A DNA stretch of 64,000 nt from Methylobacterium pseudosasicola (GCF_900114535.1 NZ_FOTK01000005.1:124001-188000), one strand, 5' to 3'. Shown: positions 1 through 8,623, counted from the stretch's first letter. Notes: generated by a model not told the origin, from the sequence alone. Numbers and translations: made by a program.

Positions 1-470
1 TAGGTCACCTTGGGCGCGGGCTCGGCCTCGCCCAGCCGCGGCCAATTATAGGCGGTGAAGCCGCCCCCTGCCTGCCCGACGGCGATCGCCTGCCCGACGA
101 ATATCTTTTTGATCTCCTCGTCGCTGCGGCTCTTCAAGCCCTCAACCTTGGGATCGGGGTGGACGAGGTTGCGCCCGAGATTGCCCGGTTCCGTGCTGTA
201 GACGAAGACGTAGTCGTTGCCGTTGAACCGGAGCGACCGCAGGGTGTCGGCAGCCCGCCGCTTCGCCTCATCGAGCGGGATCGTCCCGGCCTCGGCCTGC
301 TTGGCCAGGGCCGCCACGATGCTGTGCGCGGCCTCGACCTGATGGCGGATGACGGCCTTCCGGCCATCCATCAGAATGCCGTCGACGGACCGGAACTCGA
401 CGGCCAACATCGCCACGAATGCAAGTATAACTCCGCCCAGAATGAAAAATATCTTTTTGCCGATTGTCAT
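1..470 (-). CDS. Methyl-accepting chemotaxis protein, N-terminal part (cut by window edge)
   Basis: The reading frame starts at the ATG at 470 and runs off the left edge, so only about 156 residues are visible. Residues 5-25 form one hydrophobic membrane segment after a short basic start. What follows resembles a single-Cache (sCache_2) sensor: an acidic-basic helix containing DGRKAVIRHQVE, then a GNDYVFVYS strand and a HPDPKVEG loop, all common in this ligand-binding fold. In this family the domain lies in the periplasm and is followed by a second membrane segment, HAMP and a cytoplasmic signalling domain that contacts CheA/CheW; those parts lie outside the window. The call therefore rests on the sensor half, and a Cache-domain histidine kinase remains possible. 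Confidence 0.75.
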   Translation of the reverse strand, partial: MTIGKKIFFILGGVILAFVAMLAVEFRSVDGILMDGRKAVIRHQVEAAHSIVAALAKQAEAGTIPLDEAKRRAADTLRSLRFNGNDYVFVYSTEPGNLGRNLVHPDPKVEGLKSRSDEEIKKIFVGQAIAVGQAGGGFTAYNWPRLGEAEPAPKVT

Positions 471-858
471 TGATGAAATTCCTTTTCCCAATTCCTAAAG
501 TCTGAACTCGGTAGATTTATCTTTTTTATGCAGCAAAATACACAGATCCGAGCTTCTGTGATCAAGTAATACGATAAATCATTTCAGTCTACACATCGAC
601 AGATGCGCCGCCTTAGAATCGTTCAACTCTTGCGTGTCGAGACTGAGATCTTGAGGATCCGGGCCGGATTCATCGTCCGAGCCTTGAATGTCGCGCTTCG
701 CGCCGGCGCGGCGCCAATCGGTTCCCGAGAGGTCGGCGACAGGGCCGCGGGCGGCGCTGTTCGAGGAGCGCCGCGCCGTGGTATCAGCGGCCTCTCCTCC
801 CGGCCCCGCAGGACCACACCCGACGCGGGCGGGACGCAGGACAACACGGATCTGACAC
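471..858. other. Intergenic stretch between the chemoreceptor and dusA
   Basis: No supportable gene here. The first 130 bases next to the chemoreceptor start are clearly AT-richer than the rest of the window, which suits a promoter for that gene. The remainder is GC-rich. Short open frames exist on both strands but show no recognisable protein features. Confidence 0.5.
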
Positions 859-1875
859 GTGACGGCGGCTGAGATGGGCGGCGCACTTCCGGGATGGCGG
901 TTCTCCGTCGCGCCGATGATGGACTGGACGGATCGGCATTGCCGCGCCTTCCACCGCACCCTGTCGGCGCGGGCGCGGCTCTACACCGAGATGGTCACCA
1001 CCGGTGCGGTGCTGCACGGGCCGCGCGAGCGGCTGCTCGGCTTCTCGGATCTGGAGCACCCGGTGGCGGTGCAGCTCGGCGGGTCGGACCTGGGCGAACT
1101 GGCGCAGGCGGCGAAGATCGCCGCGGATTTCGGCTATGCCGAGATCAACCTCAATGTCGGCTGCCCGTCCGACCGGGTGCAGGACGGTCGCTTCGGCGCC
1201 TGCCTGATGCGCGAGCCGGCGCTGGTTGGCGATTGCGTGGCAGCCATGAAGGCGGCCGTCTCCGTGCCGGTGACGGTGAAATGCCGGATCGGCGTCGACG
1301 ACCAGGATCCCGAAGTGGCCCTCGACGCTCTCGCCGACGCGGTCGTGGCCGCCGGGGTGGATGGCATGATCGTCCATGCCCGCAAGGCCTGGCTCCAGGG
1401 CCTATCGCCCAAGGAGAACCGCGACGTGCCGCCCCTCGATTACGGCCGCGCCGCCCGGCTGAAGCAGCGGCTCGGCGCCCTGCCGGTGGCGGTCAATGGC
1501 GGCCTGCGCGACCTCGAATCCGCGCAAGAACGCCTCGCCGAGGTCGACGGCGTGATGGTCGGGCGGGCCGCCTATACCGAGCCGGCGCTGCTGCTCGGCG
1601 TCGATCCGAACCTGTTCGGCATGGCGGCGCCGGTGCCCGACGCCTTCGCGGCCGTGGAGGCGTTCGAGCCTTACATCGCCGAACACTTGGCCCGCGGCGA
1701 GCGCTTGCACGCCGTGACCCGCCACATGCTCGGGCTGTTCAACGGCCGGCCGGGCGCGCGCGCCTTCCGGCGCCACCTCTCGACCCACGGGATGCGGCCC
1801 GAGGCGAACCTACAGACCCTGCGGGACGCGGTGGCGACGGTCTCGCGCGAGATGCCGGAGGCGCGGGCGGCCTGA
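859..1875 (+). CDS. dusA: tRNA-dihydrouridine(20/20a) synthase DusA
   Basis: FMN-dependent enzyme that reduces uridine to dihydrouridine in the D-loop of tRNA using NADPH. The TIM-barrel signature is complete: APMMDWTDRH near the N-terminus, TEMVTTGA, the GCPSDRVQDGRFGACLM segment whose second cysteine (about residue 115) is the expected catalytic acid, VKCRIG, the VHARKAWLQGLSPKENR insert typical of the DusA branch, and MVGRAAY near the FMN phosphate site. The 338 residues match DusA. The first start is GTG at 859; an in-frame ATG at 874 would remove five residues and is equally plausible. The gene is single and converges on the downstream protease gene with an 11-base gap. Confidence 0.95.
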   Translation: MTAAEMGGALPGWRFSVAPMMDWTDRHCRAFHRTLSARARLYTEMVTTGAVLHGPRERLLGFSDLEHPVAVQLGGSDLGELAQAAKIAADFGYAEINLNVGCPSDRVQDGRFGACLMREPALVGDCVAAMKAAVSVPVTVKCRIGVDDQDPEVALDALADAVVAAGVDGMIVHARKAWLQGLSPKENRDVPPLDYGRAARLKQRLGALPVAVNGGLRDLESAQERLAEVDGVMVGRAAYTEPALLLGVDPNLFGMAAPVPDAFAAVEAFEPYIAEHLARGERLHAVTRHMLGLFNGRPGARAFRRHLSTHGMRPEANLQTLRDAVATVSREMPEARAA

Positions 1876-1886
1876 GATCCACCGCC

Positions 1887-2582
1887 TCAGGGCGGGCTCA
1901 GGATCAGCCGGTCGCCCCGAACCTCGTAGGAGGAGAGGCGCGTCAGGAAGGTCTGGCCCAGCAGGTTGCCGGCGAGCGAGCCGGGCCGCGCCACCATGGC
2001 GTTCACCCGCCGCTCGGTGATGGTGCCGATGCGCAGCGAATCGAGCTGGATCGGCGCGGCATAGGCGATGCCGTTGGCCGTGGAGACCCGGGCGGTGAAC
2101 TCGGCCGGCGCCGGGGTGAGCCCCAAGGCCGCCGCGTTCTCGGCAGTCAGCACGACGCTGCTCGCCCCGGTATCGAACAGGAACGGCTGCACCCGGCCGT
2201 TGACCTCGGCCTCGACCCGGAAATCGCCGTCCGCCCGGCGGGTGATCATCACCGTGCCGCCGGGGCCGGACACGGCCGAGCCGGGCCGGAGATCACCGAG
2301 CACCCGGGCGCCCACGCCCTGGAACCGGTCGCGGTAACTGTAGCCGATCACCAGGGCGAGCCCGATCAGCGCCCAGGCGAAGAGCGCGCGCAGGTTCGGG
2401 CCGAGCGAAGCCCTGAACTGCCGCCAGTAGCCGGCGACCACCAGGGCCAGGATGCCGCCCGTGGAGGCGAGGGCGGCGAGGTGGTCGGGCTCGATCACGC
2501 CGCCGAGGCTGCTGTCACTGCCGTCACTCAAGACCAGCACGGCCGTGACCAGCGCGATGGCGGCGAGCCCGAGATAGATCAT
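1887..2582 (-). CDS. TIGR02281-type retropepsin-like aspartic protease
   Basis: 231 residues. Hydrophobic segments at about 2-20 and 33-50, and again near 65-85, indicate an N-terminal membrane anchor. The C-terminal half carries the retroviral-protease-like motif FLFDTGASSVVLT, with the catalytic Asp in DTGAS, and a later NLLGQTFL strand that matches the hydrophobic-glycine motif of clan AA proteases. Such proteins work as dimers because each chain supplies one DTG triad; the substrate in bacteria is unknown. Its ATG overlaps the stop of the upstream DUF1289 gene by four bases, so the two are translationally coupled. The frame stays open upstream of this ATG, but that extension is arginine-rich shadow sequence and was excluded. 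Confidence 0.85.
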   Translation of the reverse strand: MIYLGLAAIALVTAVLVLSDGSDSSLGGVIEPDHLAALASTGGILALVVAGYWRQFRASLGPNLRALFAWALIGLALVIGYSYRDRFQGVGARVLGDLRPGSAVSGPGGTVMITRRADGDFRVEAEVNGRVQPFLFDTGASSVVLTAENAAALGLTPAPAEFTARVSTANGIAYAAPIQLDSLRIGTITERRVNAMVARPGSLAGNLLGQTFLTRLSSYEVRGDRLILSPP

Positions 2583-2791
2583 GACGTCAGCGGCTCCTCC
2601 AGGGGCATCAAGCCGGCCGCGCGCATCCGGGTCCCGAGCCCGGCCATGACGACGCGGCGCTCGGCCTCCGGCATCGCGCCCCAGGTGGCAATCTCGTCGC
2701 GGGTGCGCCCGCAGCCGAGGCACAGCCCGCTGGCGGCGTCGAGCACGCAGACCTTGGTGCAGGGAGAGGAGGGCTTGGGCGCGGGCGACAT
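2579..2791 (-). CDS. DUF1289 family cysteine-rich protein
   Basis: A 70-residue protein beginning MSPAPKPSSPC. The spaced cysteines in SPCTKVCVLDAASGLCLGCGRT are the DUF1289 (YdhL-like) signature and suggest a small metal or Fe-S site; the following REIATW-like helix is also typical of the family. No biochemical role is established. An upstream in-frame ATG at 2827 would add 12 residues, but family members usually begin close to the proline-rich start chosen here. It is the first gene of a two-gene unit with the retropepsin-like protease (four-base ATGA overlap). Confidence 0.85.
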   Translation of the reverse strand: MSPAPKPSSPCTKVCVLDAASGLCLGCGRTRDEIATWGAMPEAERRVVMAGLGTRMRAAGLMPLEEPLTS

Positions 2792-2831
2792 CGCCGATCC
2801 TTGGCCGAGGGATCGTGGTCCGATCAAGACC

Positions 2832-3233
2832 TCATGGTGCGAATGGCGGCACGCTCGGCCATTCCTCTTCGACCAGCAGACCGCCCACGAGGCTCCTTAC
2901 GCAGCGCCGACCATTGAGAGTCATCGCGACGTGCTGTCCGGGCGCGGTCCTGCGGATGGTGTCGGCGATGTCCCCGACCCGGGCCATCACGGCGGAGCGC
3001 CGATTGAGCGGTAAGGCAACCACAGCAAGCGCACGTCCGGCGAGGCTCTGTTGGTCGGCGATATTCTTGTCGTTGGTCACCAGGACGGCATAGCCCGCGG
3101 CCTCCGCGGCTCGGATCAATGCGCCATTGCTGATGCTCTTCCAGGCCGCCCTGAAGCGGTCGGCGTCGATGCCGTCTGCACGCAGCGCGTCCGCGAGCTG
3201 CCTCGGCACACCCTCATCCAGGACCACCCTCAC
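2832..3233 (-). CDS. DUF5615 PIN-like protein, probable toxin partner
   Basis: 133 residues. The start MRVVLDEGVPRQLADAL places an acidic residue at the end of the first strand, and the later VTNDKNIADQQSL motif holds the second conserved acidic/basic patch of the DUF5615 branch of PIN-like nucleases. Proteins of this family are usually encoded right after a DUF433 gene, as here, and are suspected to be the toxic RNase of a toxin-antitoxin pair. Its start overlaps the DUF433 stop by four bases, so translation is coupled. The C-terminal 30 residues look extended compared with short family members. Toxic activity is inferred from family and context only. Confidence 0.8.
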   Translation of the reverse strand: MRVVLDEGVPRQLADALRADGIDADRFRAAWKSISNGALIRAAEAAGYAVLVTNDKNIADQQSLAGRALAVVALPLNRRSAVMARVGDIADTIRRTAPGQHVAMTLNGRRCVRSLVGGLLVEEEWPSVPPFAP

Positions 3234-3472
3234 GCCGCTTCCGAGCCCGCCAGCGACCGGGATGCGAGCGTGAGAACCCGGACCACGTCGTCCCGATCGA
3301 GGGTCTGATAGGCGTCCAGGATCTCGTCGACCGAGAGGCCGTCGGCCAGGTTCTCGAACAGCACCTCGACGGGCACGCGGGTGCCCCGGAAGACGCGTCG
3401 GCCGCCCATGATTTCGGGATCCGAGGTGATGAGATCCTTGAGCGTCGGTCCGCGCTGCAAATCGGCCGTCAT
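3230..3472 (-). CDS. DUF433 domain protein, probable antitoxin
   Basis: 80 residues, starting MTADLQRGPT. The diagnostic DUF433 stretch is present: ITSDPEIMGGRRVFRGTRVP, then VEVLFENLADGLSVDEIL and a short helix ending LDRDDVV. This is a small winged-helix-like DNA-binding fold, usually the first gene of an autoregulated pair with a DUF5615 PIN-like partner, which overlaps it directly here. An in-frame ATG-ATG at 3520 would add 16 residues of weak character and is less likely. The DNA-binding role is a family inference. Confidence 0.82.
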   Translation of the reverse strand: MTADLQRGPTLKDLITSDPEIMGGRRVFRGTRVPVEVLFENLADGLSVDEILDAYQTLDRDDVVRVLTLASRSLAGSEAA

Positions 3473-3540
3473 GGCGATGGCTCCACGGCTTGCGACAGGT
3501 CGCCCGTCCGAAGCCATCATGTCGGAACCGCGGACCGGCC

Positions 3541-4365
3541 TCAATCCGCCGACGCCGCCACCAGGGCCAGCAGCCCGGCGATCTCGGCGAGCTGCTGGCA
3601 GGCGCCGATCACGTCGCCGGTCTGGCCGCCGATCTTGTGCCGGGCGAGGCGGGTGAGGGCGAGGGCCGCGAGGCCGGCGCACAGGATCATCAGGGCGACG
3701 CCGGGCAGAGGCAGGCCGAAGATCACGCCGCCGAGCGCCACCCCGAGACCGATGGCAAGGGCGACCCACAGGCTTGCCCGGTCCGGGCGGCCGACCGCTG
3801 CGGAGAGGCCGCCGGGCCGGGCCGGCGGCAGCAGCACCATCGGGGCGAGGGCGGCGAGCCGCGACAGGGCGGCGACCAGGATCAGCGCGGTCGCGGCCGT
3901 GTAGCCGGTGCGGTCGAGGAGGGTCGCCAGCGCGCCGATGCGCAGCGCCAGCGCCAGGACCAGGGCCGCCCCGCCATAGGCGCCGATCCGGCTGTCGCGC
4001 ATGATCTCCAGGCGCCGCTCCAGGGTAGCACCTCCGCCGAAGCCGTCGGCGACGTCGGCCAGCCCGTCCTCGTGGAGCGCGCCCGTGGCCAGGACCATGA
4101 CGGCCACCGCCAGGGTCGCGGCCAGGAACGGCCCGAGCCCGATCCACCAGCCCATCGCCAGCGCCAGGGCGGCGGGCAGGGCGAGGATCAGGCCGGCAAG
4201 CGGCAGCATCCGGGGCAGGGCGGTGAAATCGGGGACCCGATGCGGGTCCGGCTCACCGGGCAGTTGCGGCACGGGCAGGCGGGAGTAGAACCGCAGGCAC
4301 CCGGCGAGGTCGTAGAGCGCGCCGCGCCCGGGCCAATCGGCTTCCTCGCCGGTCTGCCTGTCCAT
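3541..4365 (-). CDS. cobS: Adenosylcobinamide-GDP ribazoletransferase CobS
   Basis: Integral membrane enzyme that joins adenosylcobinamide-GDP and alpha-ribazole (or its phosphate) in the last stage of cobalamin assembly. The 274 residues match the family. The N-terminal CLRFYSRLPVP motif and the metal-binding GALHEDGLADVADGFGGG segment (about residues 95-112) are diagnostic, followed by RIGAYGG and several hydrophobic segments, and a late KIGGQTGDVIGA motif also seen in CobS. The start ATG at 4365 gives the usual length. It is transcribed away from cobT across 142 bases, so the two cobalamin genes probably share a divergent promoter region. I could not see a cobalamin riboswitch there, and the space is short for one. 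Confidence 0.95.
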   Translation of the reverse strand: MDRQTGEEADWPGRGALYDLAGCLRFYSRLPVPQLPGEPDPHRVPDFTALPRMLPLAGLILALPAALALAMGWWIGLGPFLAATLAVAVMVLATGALHEDGLADVADGFGGGATLERRLEIMRDSRIGAYGGAALVLALALRIGALATLLDRTGYTAATALILVAALSRLAALAPMVLLPPARPGGLSAAVGRPDRASLWVALAIGLGVALGGVIFGLPLPGVALMILCAGLAALALTRLARHKIGGQTGDVIGACQQLAEIAGLLALVAASAD

Positions 4366-4507
4366 CGCGGCCTCTCGCCACCACCCGCCACCGCGCCCCG
4401 GCGGGGCGAGCCGATCGCGAACGGTCAGGCGGCGCAGAATCACTATAGGCGTCCCGATACGCCGTCGTCTCCCCGTTCGCGGGCGCCCACAGGAAATCAT
4501 CGCCGCC

Positions 4508-5545
4508 ATGACCGACGCCGCCAAGACTGATCCGGGCCCGTTCGACGATATCCGCAACCTGCTCAAGGCGATGCCGGGCCCCGACCGGGACGCGCAGGAG
4601 GCGGTGGCCGCCCGGGACGCGACCCTGACCAAGCCGGCGGGCTCGCTCGGGCGGATGGAGAGCCTCGTGTCCTGGCTGGCGGCCTGGCAGGGCAAGGCAC
4701 CGCCGAGCCTCGACCGGCCGCTGGTCTGCGTCTTCGCCGGCAGCCACGGGGTGACGCGCAAGGGCGTCTCGGCCTTCCCGGACGCGGTCAATCGGCAGAT
4801 GCTCGACAATTTCGCGGCCGGCGGGGCAGCGATCAACCAGATCTGCGCCGCCTATGGGCTCGGCTTCAAGGTGTTCGACCTCGCCCTCGACATGCCGACC
4901 GGCGACATCACCGAGGGCCCGGCGCTGGACGAGCGCGCCACCGTAGCGACCATGGCGTTCGGCATGGAGGCGGTGGCCGCCGGCACCGATTGCCTCGGTA
5001 TCGGCGAGATGGGCATCGGCAACACCACGGTGGCGGCGGCCCTCTACGCCGCCCTGTTCGGCGGCGAGCCCGGCCATTGGGTCGGGCGCGGCACCGGCGT
5101 CGATCAAGACGGCCTCGCCCGGAAGGTGTCGGCCGTGGAGGCGGCGCTCGCGCACCATGCCGGCCATCTCGGCGACCCGCTCCAGGTGCTCGCCCGACTC
5201 GGTGGCCGCGAGATCGCTGCCATGGCCGGGGCGATCCTGGCCGCGCGCCTGCAGCGGATCCCGGTGGTGATCGACGGCTACGTCGCCACCGCGGCGGCGG
5301 CGCTGCTCCACGCCGCCGACCCGTCGGCCCTCGACCATTGCCTGGCCGGCCACGTCTCGGCGGAGGGCGTCCACGCGGAGGTTCTGGAACGGCTCGGCCT
5401 GGTGCCGCTGCTGGCGCTCGGGATGCGGCTCGGCGAGGGGTCGGGCGCCGCCATGGCGATCGGCCTGCTCAAAGGCGCGCTTGCCTGCCACACCGGCATG
5501 GCGACCTTCGCGCAGGCGGGGGTTTCCGGGAAGAGCGCCGGGTAG
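4508..5545 (+). CDS. cobT: Nicotinate-nucleotide--dimethylbenzimidazole phosphoribosyltransferase CobT
   Basis: Makes alpha-ribazole 5'-phosphate from nicotinate mononucleotide and 5,6-dimethylbenzimidazole, the lower-ligand branch that feeds CobS. The 345 residues are standard length. Motifs include KPAGSLGRME (about 39-48), VCVFAGSHGV, GGAAINQI, the GEMGIGNTT substrate loop and GRGTGVDQDGLARK, with a C-terminal LLALGMRLGEGSGAA helix carrying the general-base glutamate region. The first ATG follows the cobS/cobT intergenic region. Divergence from cobS is a common arrangement in alphaproteobacteria. Confidence 0.95.
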   Translation: MTDAAKTDPGPFDDIRNLLKAMPGPDRDAQEAVAARDATLTKPAGSLGRMESLVSWLAAWQGKAPPSLDRPLVCVFAGSHGVTRKGVSAFPDAVNRQMLDNFAAGGAAINQICAAYGLGFKVFDLALDMPTGDITEGPALDERATVATMAFGMEAVAAGTDCLGIGEMGIGNTTVAAALYAALFGGEPGHWVGRGTGVDQDGLARKVSAVEAALAHHAGHLGDPLQVLARLGGREIAAMAGAILAARLQRIPVVIDGYVATAAAALLHAADPSALDHCLAGHVSAEGVHAEVLERLGLVPLLALGMRLGEGSGAAMAIGLLKGALACHTGMATFAQAGVSGKSAG

Positions 5546-5623
5546 GCGCGCAAGCCACGATTCGATGCTATATCGGGCTGACCCGATAACGGATCCGTCG
5601 ATCCCGTGTCCCTCCCCCCAGAT

Positions 5624-5750
5624 CACCTCATCCTGAGGTGGCGCAGCGAAGCGGAGCCCTCGAAGGAGAGCTCCAGGACTCGCGGCGGTCCCTGGAGGGC
5701 TCCTTCGAGGCCCGTCGATCTCCGATCGCCGGGCACCTCAGGATGAGGGC
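5624..5750. repeat. Intergenic inverted repeat (CCTCATCCTGAGGTG-type)
   Basis: The element opens with CACCTCATCCTGAGGTG, itself a palindrome, and closes with CACCTCAGGATGAGG, the inverse of the opening. Inside, two further complementary blocks (CCCTCGAAGGAG and CTCCTTCGAGG) lie on either side of a central loop, so the whole 125 bases could fold into one long hairpin. Elements with these ends are dispersed between genes in many Hyphomicrobiales genomes. Only this copy was seen in the window. It separates cobT from queD and could act as a transcriptional boundary. Confidence 0.75.
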
Positions 5751-5777
5751 GCGGGTGGGATCGCTACGAAAAAAACG

Positions 5778-6134
5778 ATGAACATCACCCAAGCCTTCAC
5801 CTTCGAGGCGGCCCACCGGCTGCCGAACGTACCCGCGACGCATCGCTGCCACCGGATGCACGGGCATTCCTATCGGGTCGAGCTAACCGTCGCCGGGCCG
5901 GTGGATCCCCATACCGGCTGGGTCATCGACTTCTACGACATCGAGAAGATCTTCGGTCCGCTGCTGGAGCGGCTGGACCACCATTGCCTCAACGAGATCG
6001 AGGGGCTGGAGAATCCGACCGCGGAGAACATCGCGGCCTGGATCTGGCATCGCCTGCGGCCGGACCTGCCGGGGCTCGCCCGGGTGCGGGTCGCGGAGAC
6101 GCCGATGTCCTGGGCCGAGTACGATGGCGACTGA
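5778..6134 (+). CDS. queD: 6-carboxy-5,6,7,8-tetrahydropterin synthase QueD
   Basis: Second step of the 7-deazaguanine (queuosine) pathway, converting 7,8-dihydroneopterin triphosphate to 6-carboxytetrahydropterin. 118 residues, with the zinc-binding histidines visible in FEAAHRLPN (N-terminal) and HRMHGHSY, followed by [19 protein letters not shown] with the catalytic His, and a [14 protein letters not shown] helix. The C-terminal [11 protein letters not shown] carries the substrate-binding glutamate. It overlaps queC by 11 bases, indicating one operon. A strong purine-rich ribosome site is not obvious before the ATG. Confidence 0.95.
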   Translation: MNITQAFTFEAAHRLPNVPATHRCHRMHGHSYRVELTVAGPVDPHTGWVIDFYDIEKIFGPLLERLDHHCLNEIEGLENPTAENIAAWIWHRLRPDLPGLARVRVAETPMSWAEYDGD

Positions 6135-6849
6135 CGCTGCGATCATCGGCGACCGCTCGGCGCTGGTGCTGTTCTCCGGCGGCCAGGATTCGGCCACCTG
6201 CCTCGCCTGGGCGCTCGACCGGTTCCAGCATGTCGAGACGCTGGGCTTCGATTACGGCCAGCGCCACCGGGTCGAGCTCGAGCGCCGGGCCGTCCTGCGC
6301 GACGGCATGGGTCTCGTCCAACCGGCCTGGGCGACTCGCCTCGGCGAGGATCACACGATCGCGCTCGATGCCCTCGGACAGATCTCCGAGACGGCGCTGA
6401 CCCGAGATGCCGAGATCGGGTTCGAGGAATCGGGCCTGCCCAACACCTTCGTGCCCGGCCGCAACCTCGTGTTCCTGACCTTCGCGGCGGCGCTCGCCTA
6501 CCGGCGCGGCATCCGCCACGTGGTCGGCGGCATGTGCGAGACCGACTATTCCGGCTATCCGGATTGCCGGGACGACACGATCAAGGCGTTGCAGGTCGCG
6601 CTCAATCTCGGCATGGAGCGCCGGTTCGTGCTGCACACGCCGCTGATGTGGCTCGACAAGGCGCAGACCTGGGGCCTCGCCGAGGATCTGGGCGGGCGCC
6701 CGCTGGTCGAGCTGATCGTCGAGGACAGCCACACCTGCTACCTCGGCGAGCGCGGGGCGCGCCACGCCTGGGGCTATGGCTGCGGCACCTGTCCGGCCTG
6801 CCGGCTGCGGGCGGACGGGTTTGCGCGGTTCACCGCGTCCGCGGCCTGA
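6124..6849 (+). CDS. queC: 7-cyano-7-deazaguanine synthase QueC
   Basis: ATP-dependent enzyme that converts 7-carboxy-7-deazaguanine to preQ0 in queuosine biosynthesis. 241 residues. The N-terminal PP-loop [18 protein letters not shown] binds [28 protein letters not shown] and [16 protein letters not shown] are family blocks; and the C-terminal zinc cysteines appear in DSHTCYLG and [17 protein letters not shown]. It starts inside the end of queD, so the pair is coupled. Its last 20 bases overlap the oppositely transcribed tetR gene. Confidence 0.96.
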   Translation: MATDAAIIGDRSALVLFSGGQDSATCLAWALDRFQHVETLGFDYGQRHRVELERRAVLRDGMGLVQPAWATRLGEDHTIALDALGQISETALTRDAEIGFEESGLPNTFVPGRNLVFLTFAAALAYRRGIRHVVGGMCETDYSGYPDCRDDTIKALQVALNLGMERRFVLHTPLMWLDKAQTWGLAEDLGGRPLVELIVEDSHTCYLGERGARHAWGYGCGTCPACRLRADGFARFTASAA

Positions 6850-7402
6850 GCCCGTCGACCAGCACGGCCAGCGTCCCCGAAAACGCCGCGGGGCTCGCGA
6901 ACAGCCGCTCCATCAGCAGCGCCCCCTCCAGGGTGGCGATGACGTAGCGGGCGAGCACCGCAGGCTCCGGCCCGGACCGCACGCTGCCATCGGCTTGGCC
7001 CTCGCGCAGGACCGTCTCCAGCCACGCGAGGTGCCCCTCGAAGAACGTCGCGATGTCGCCGCGCAGGCGCTCGGGCAGGGCCTCGCCCTCGATGGCGAGC
7101 GCCGCGCACAGGCAGCCGAGCCCCTGCTCGACGCCGCCGAGATAGAGCTGTCCATAGGAAGCGATCCGGCCCGGGCCATCCGGCATGTCCGCGCGGATCG
7201 CCGCCAGGGCAGTGTGGTAGCGATCGGCGTAAGCCGCCACCAGGGCTGCCCCGAGATCGACCTTGGTGGGGAAATGGTGATGGATGCTCGCCTTGCGGAT
7301 CCCCACCGCCTCGGCGAGGTCGGCGTAGCTGAACCCGGCATAGCCGCGCCCCCGGACCAGGGTCTCGGCCTGACTCAGCAGCTCGGCGCGGGTGTCTCGC
7401 AT
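6830..7402 (-). CDS. TetR family transcriptional regulator
   Basis: 190 residues. Residues 1-47 are a TetR helix-turn-helix: [21 protein letters not shown], then [25 protein letters not shown], in which the recognition helix ends in the typical HHHFP-K-L block. The rest is an all-helical ligand-binding region with a GxLCAALA-like core, close to the AcrR/YcdC-type group. A palindrome lies about 90 bases upstream, between this gene and the divergent metallohydrolase gene, so it may repress itself and the quinoprotein accessory set. The ligand cannot be told. It overlaps queC tail to tail by 20 bases. Confidence 0.88.
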   Translation of the reverse strand: MRDTRAELLSQAETLVRGRGYAGFSYADLAEAVGIRKASIHHHFPTKVDLGAALVAAYADRYHTALAAIRADMPDGPGRIASYGQLYLGGVEQGLGCLCAALAIEGEALPERLRGDIATFFEGHLAWLETVLREGQADGSVRSGPEPAVLARYVIATLEGALLMERLFASPAAFSGTLAVLVDGLRPRTR

Positions 7403-7488
7403 CGCTCGGACATCGTCTCTCTCGGCTCGCGCGAACGTGTGACCGCCCAGCGCCCGTTCCCGAACATGCCACTTGACCGCCCAAAGAT

Positions 7489-7507
7489 CTACCTACTTAA
7501 TGGTAGG
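7489..7507. promoter_or_regulatory. Putative TetR operator (palindrome)
   Basis: CTACCTACTTAATGGTAGG contains an inverted repeat (CCTAC/GTAGG around TTAATG) in the style of operators bound by TetR-type repressors. It sits about midway between the tetR start (7402) and the metallohydrolase start (7611), so it could control both directions. Direct binding is an inference. Confidence 0.5.
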
Positions 7508-7610
7508 CAATCAGAGGCCCTTGCAAATCGCCCGCTGCACCATCGTGGTCGGCGGGAAACGCCCGGCTATGGGGCGTTTTGCGAGAGACCCAAAACAGGG
7601 AGGTTCCGGC

Positions 7611-8582
7611 ATGACGGCATCCGCCGTCCATCCAGGCGAATCCGCCGTCGCGGGCCGGACCCTGTCGCGGCGTCACGCCCTGTTCGCCGGCCTCTGCCTG
7701 TGCTGCCTGCCAACCCTGGGACGCGCCGCCGAGAGCTTCACGATGGAGGAGGTCGGCCCCGGGATCTTCATGCGCCAGGGCCTGATCGCCGACGCCACCG
7801 CCGACAATGCCGACGCCATCGCCAATATCGGCTTCCTCATCGGCCGGGACGGCGTGCTCGTCACCGAGACCGGCGGCAGCCTCGCGGACGGCCAGTGGCT
7901 GCGGGCCGAGATCGCCAAGCGTACCCCGAAGCCGATCACCCACGTGGTGCTGACCCATGTCCACCCGGACCACGTGTTCGGGGCCGGGGCCTTCGTGGCG
8001 GACAAGCCGGTCTTCATCGGCCACGCCAAGCTCGCCGAGGCGCTGGGCGCGCGGGGGGAGTTCTACCGCAAGCGCCTGATCGAGTTGCTCGGCGAAGACC
8101 GCACCGGGCCGGTGGTCTACCCGACGCTGAGCGTCGCCGACACGGCCGAGATCGACCTCGGCGACCGCCGTCTGACCTTCACGGCACACGGGCCGGCCCA
8201 CACCACCTGCGACCTGTCGATGCGCGATTCCGGCAGCGGCCTGCTGTTTCCCGCCGACCTGCTGTTCGTGAACCGGATCCCGTCGCTCGACGGCAGCCTC
8301 AGGGGCTGGCTGAAGGAGATCGAGCGGCTGAAGGCCATGGGGGCGACACGGGCGGTGCCGGGCCACGGGCCGGTGGCGGTCGAGCTCGCCCCGGCGCTCG
8401 CCGACCTCTCCGGCTACCTGACGGCGTTGCGCGACGGCACTCGCGCGGCGATCGCCAAGGATGTCCCGATCGAGAAGGCCGTGGCCAGCGTCGCCCGGGA
8501 CCAACGGGACAAGTGGGCCCTGTTCGACACCTATAACGGCCGCAACGTCACCGTGGCCTACCAGGAACTCGAGTGGGAATAG
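7611..8582 (+). CDS. Quinoprotein relay system zinc metallohydrolase (MBL fold)
   Basis: 323 residues. Residues about 17-40 form a twin-arginine-like leader (SRRHALFAG followed by a cysteine-rich hydrophobic run and an Ala-x-Ala-like site), so export to the periplasm is likely. The metallo-beta-lactamase motif HVHPDH (residues 116-121) and a later GHGPV block bind zinc. The protein resembles the SoxH-like hydrolases encoded beside PQQ-dependent alcohol dehydrogenases; their substrate is not settled. The ATG at 7611 follows a GGGAGG ribosome site. A longer frame reaching to 7473 would place 46 unlikely residues in front of the leader. It is first in a three-gene run with the SoxYZ-like carrier and the CXXCW-type protein. 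Confidence 0.88.
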   Translation: MTASAVHPGESAVAGRTLSRRHALFAGLCLCCLPTLGRAAESFTMEEVGPGIFMRQGLIADATADNADAIANIGFLIGRDGVLVTETGGSLADGQWLRAEIAKRTPKPITHVVLTHVHPDHVFGAGAFVADKPVFIGHAKLAEALGARGEFYRKRLIELLGEDRTGPVVYPTLSVADTAEIDLGDRRLTFTAHGPAHTTCDLSMRDSGSGLLFPADLLFVNRIPSLDGSLRGWLKEIERLKAMGATRAVPGHGPVAVELAPALADLSGYLTALRDGTRAAIAKDVPIEKAVASVARDQRDKWALFDTYNGRNVTVAYQELEWE

Positions 8583-8623
8583 TTTTTCGACCCTCCATAT
8601 TGAGACCAACCGGGAGAAACGCC

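Noticed and set aside
603..872. Plus-strand 89-codon frame before dusA
   Set aside because: No ribosome site, arginine-rich composition and no family resemblance; it overlaps the dusA start region.
894..3014. A 706-codon plus-strand frame across dusA, the protease and DUF1289 genes
   Set aside because: It overlaps three well-supported genes in other frames or strands and is arginine/glycine-rich, as expected of a shadow frame.
3473..4147. Upstream extension of the DUF433 frame to more than 300 codons
   Set aside because: The extension is an antisense-type arginine/proline-rich shadow lying on cobS. The DUF433 domain begins right at the ATG at 3472.
4366..4507. Possible cobalamin riboswitch between cobS and cobT
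   Set aside because: The 142-base space has no recognisable B12-box and is too short for a full aptamer plus divergent promoters.
4253..5626. A 457-codon minus-strand frame opposite cobT
   Set aside because: cobT on the plus strand has every family motif; the opposite frame is His/Arg/Gly-rich with no recognisable domain.
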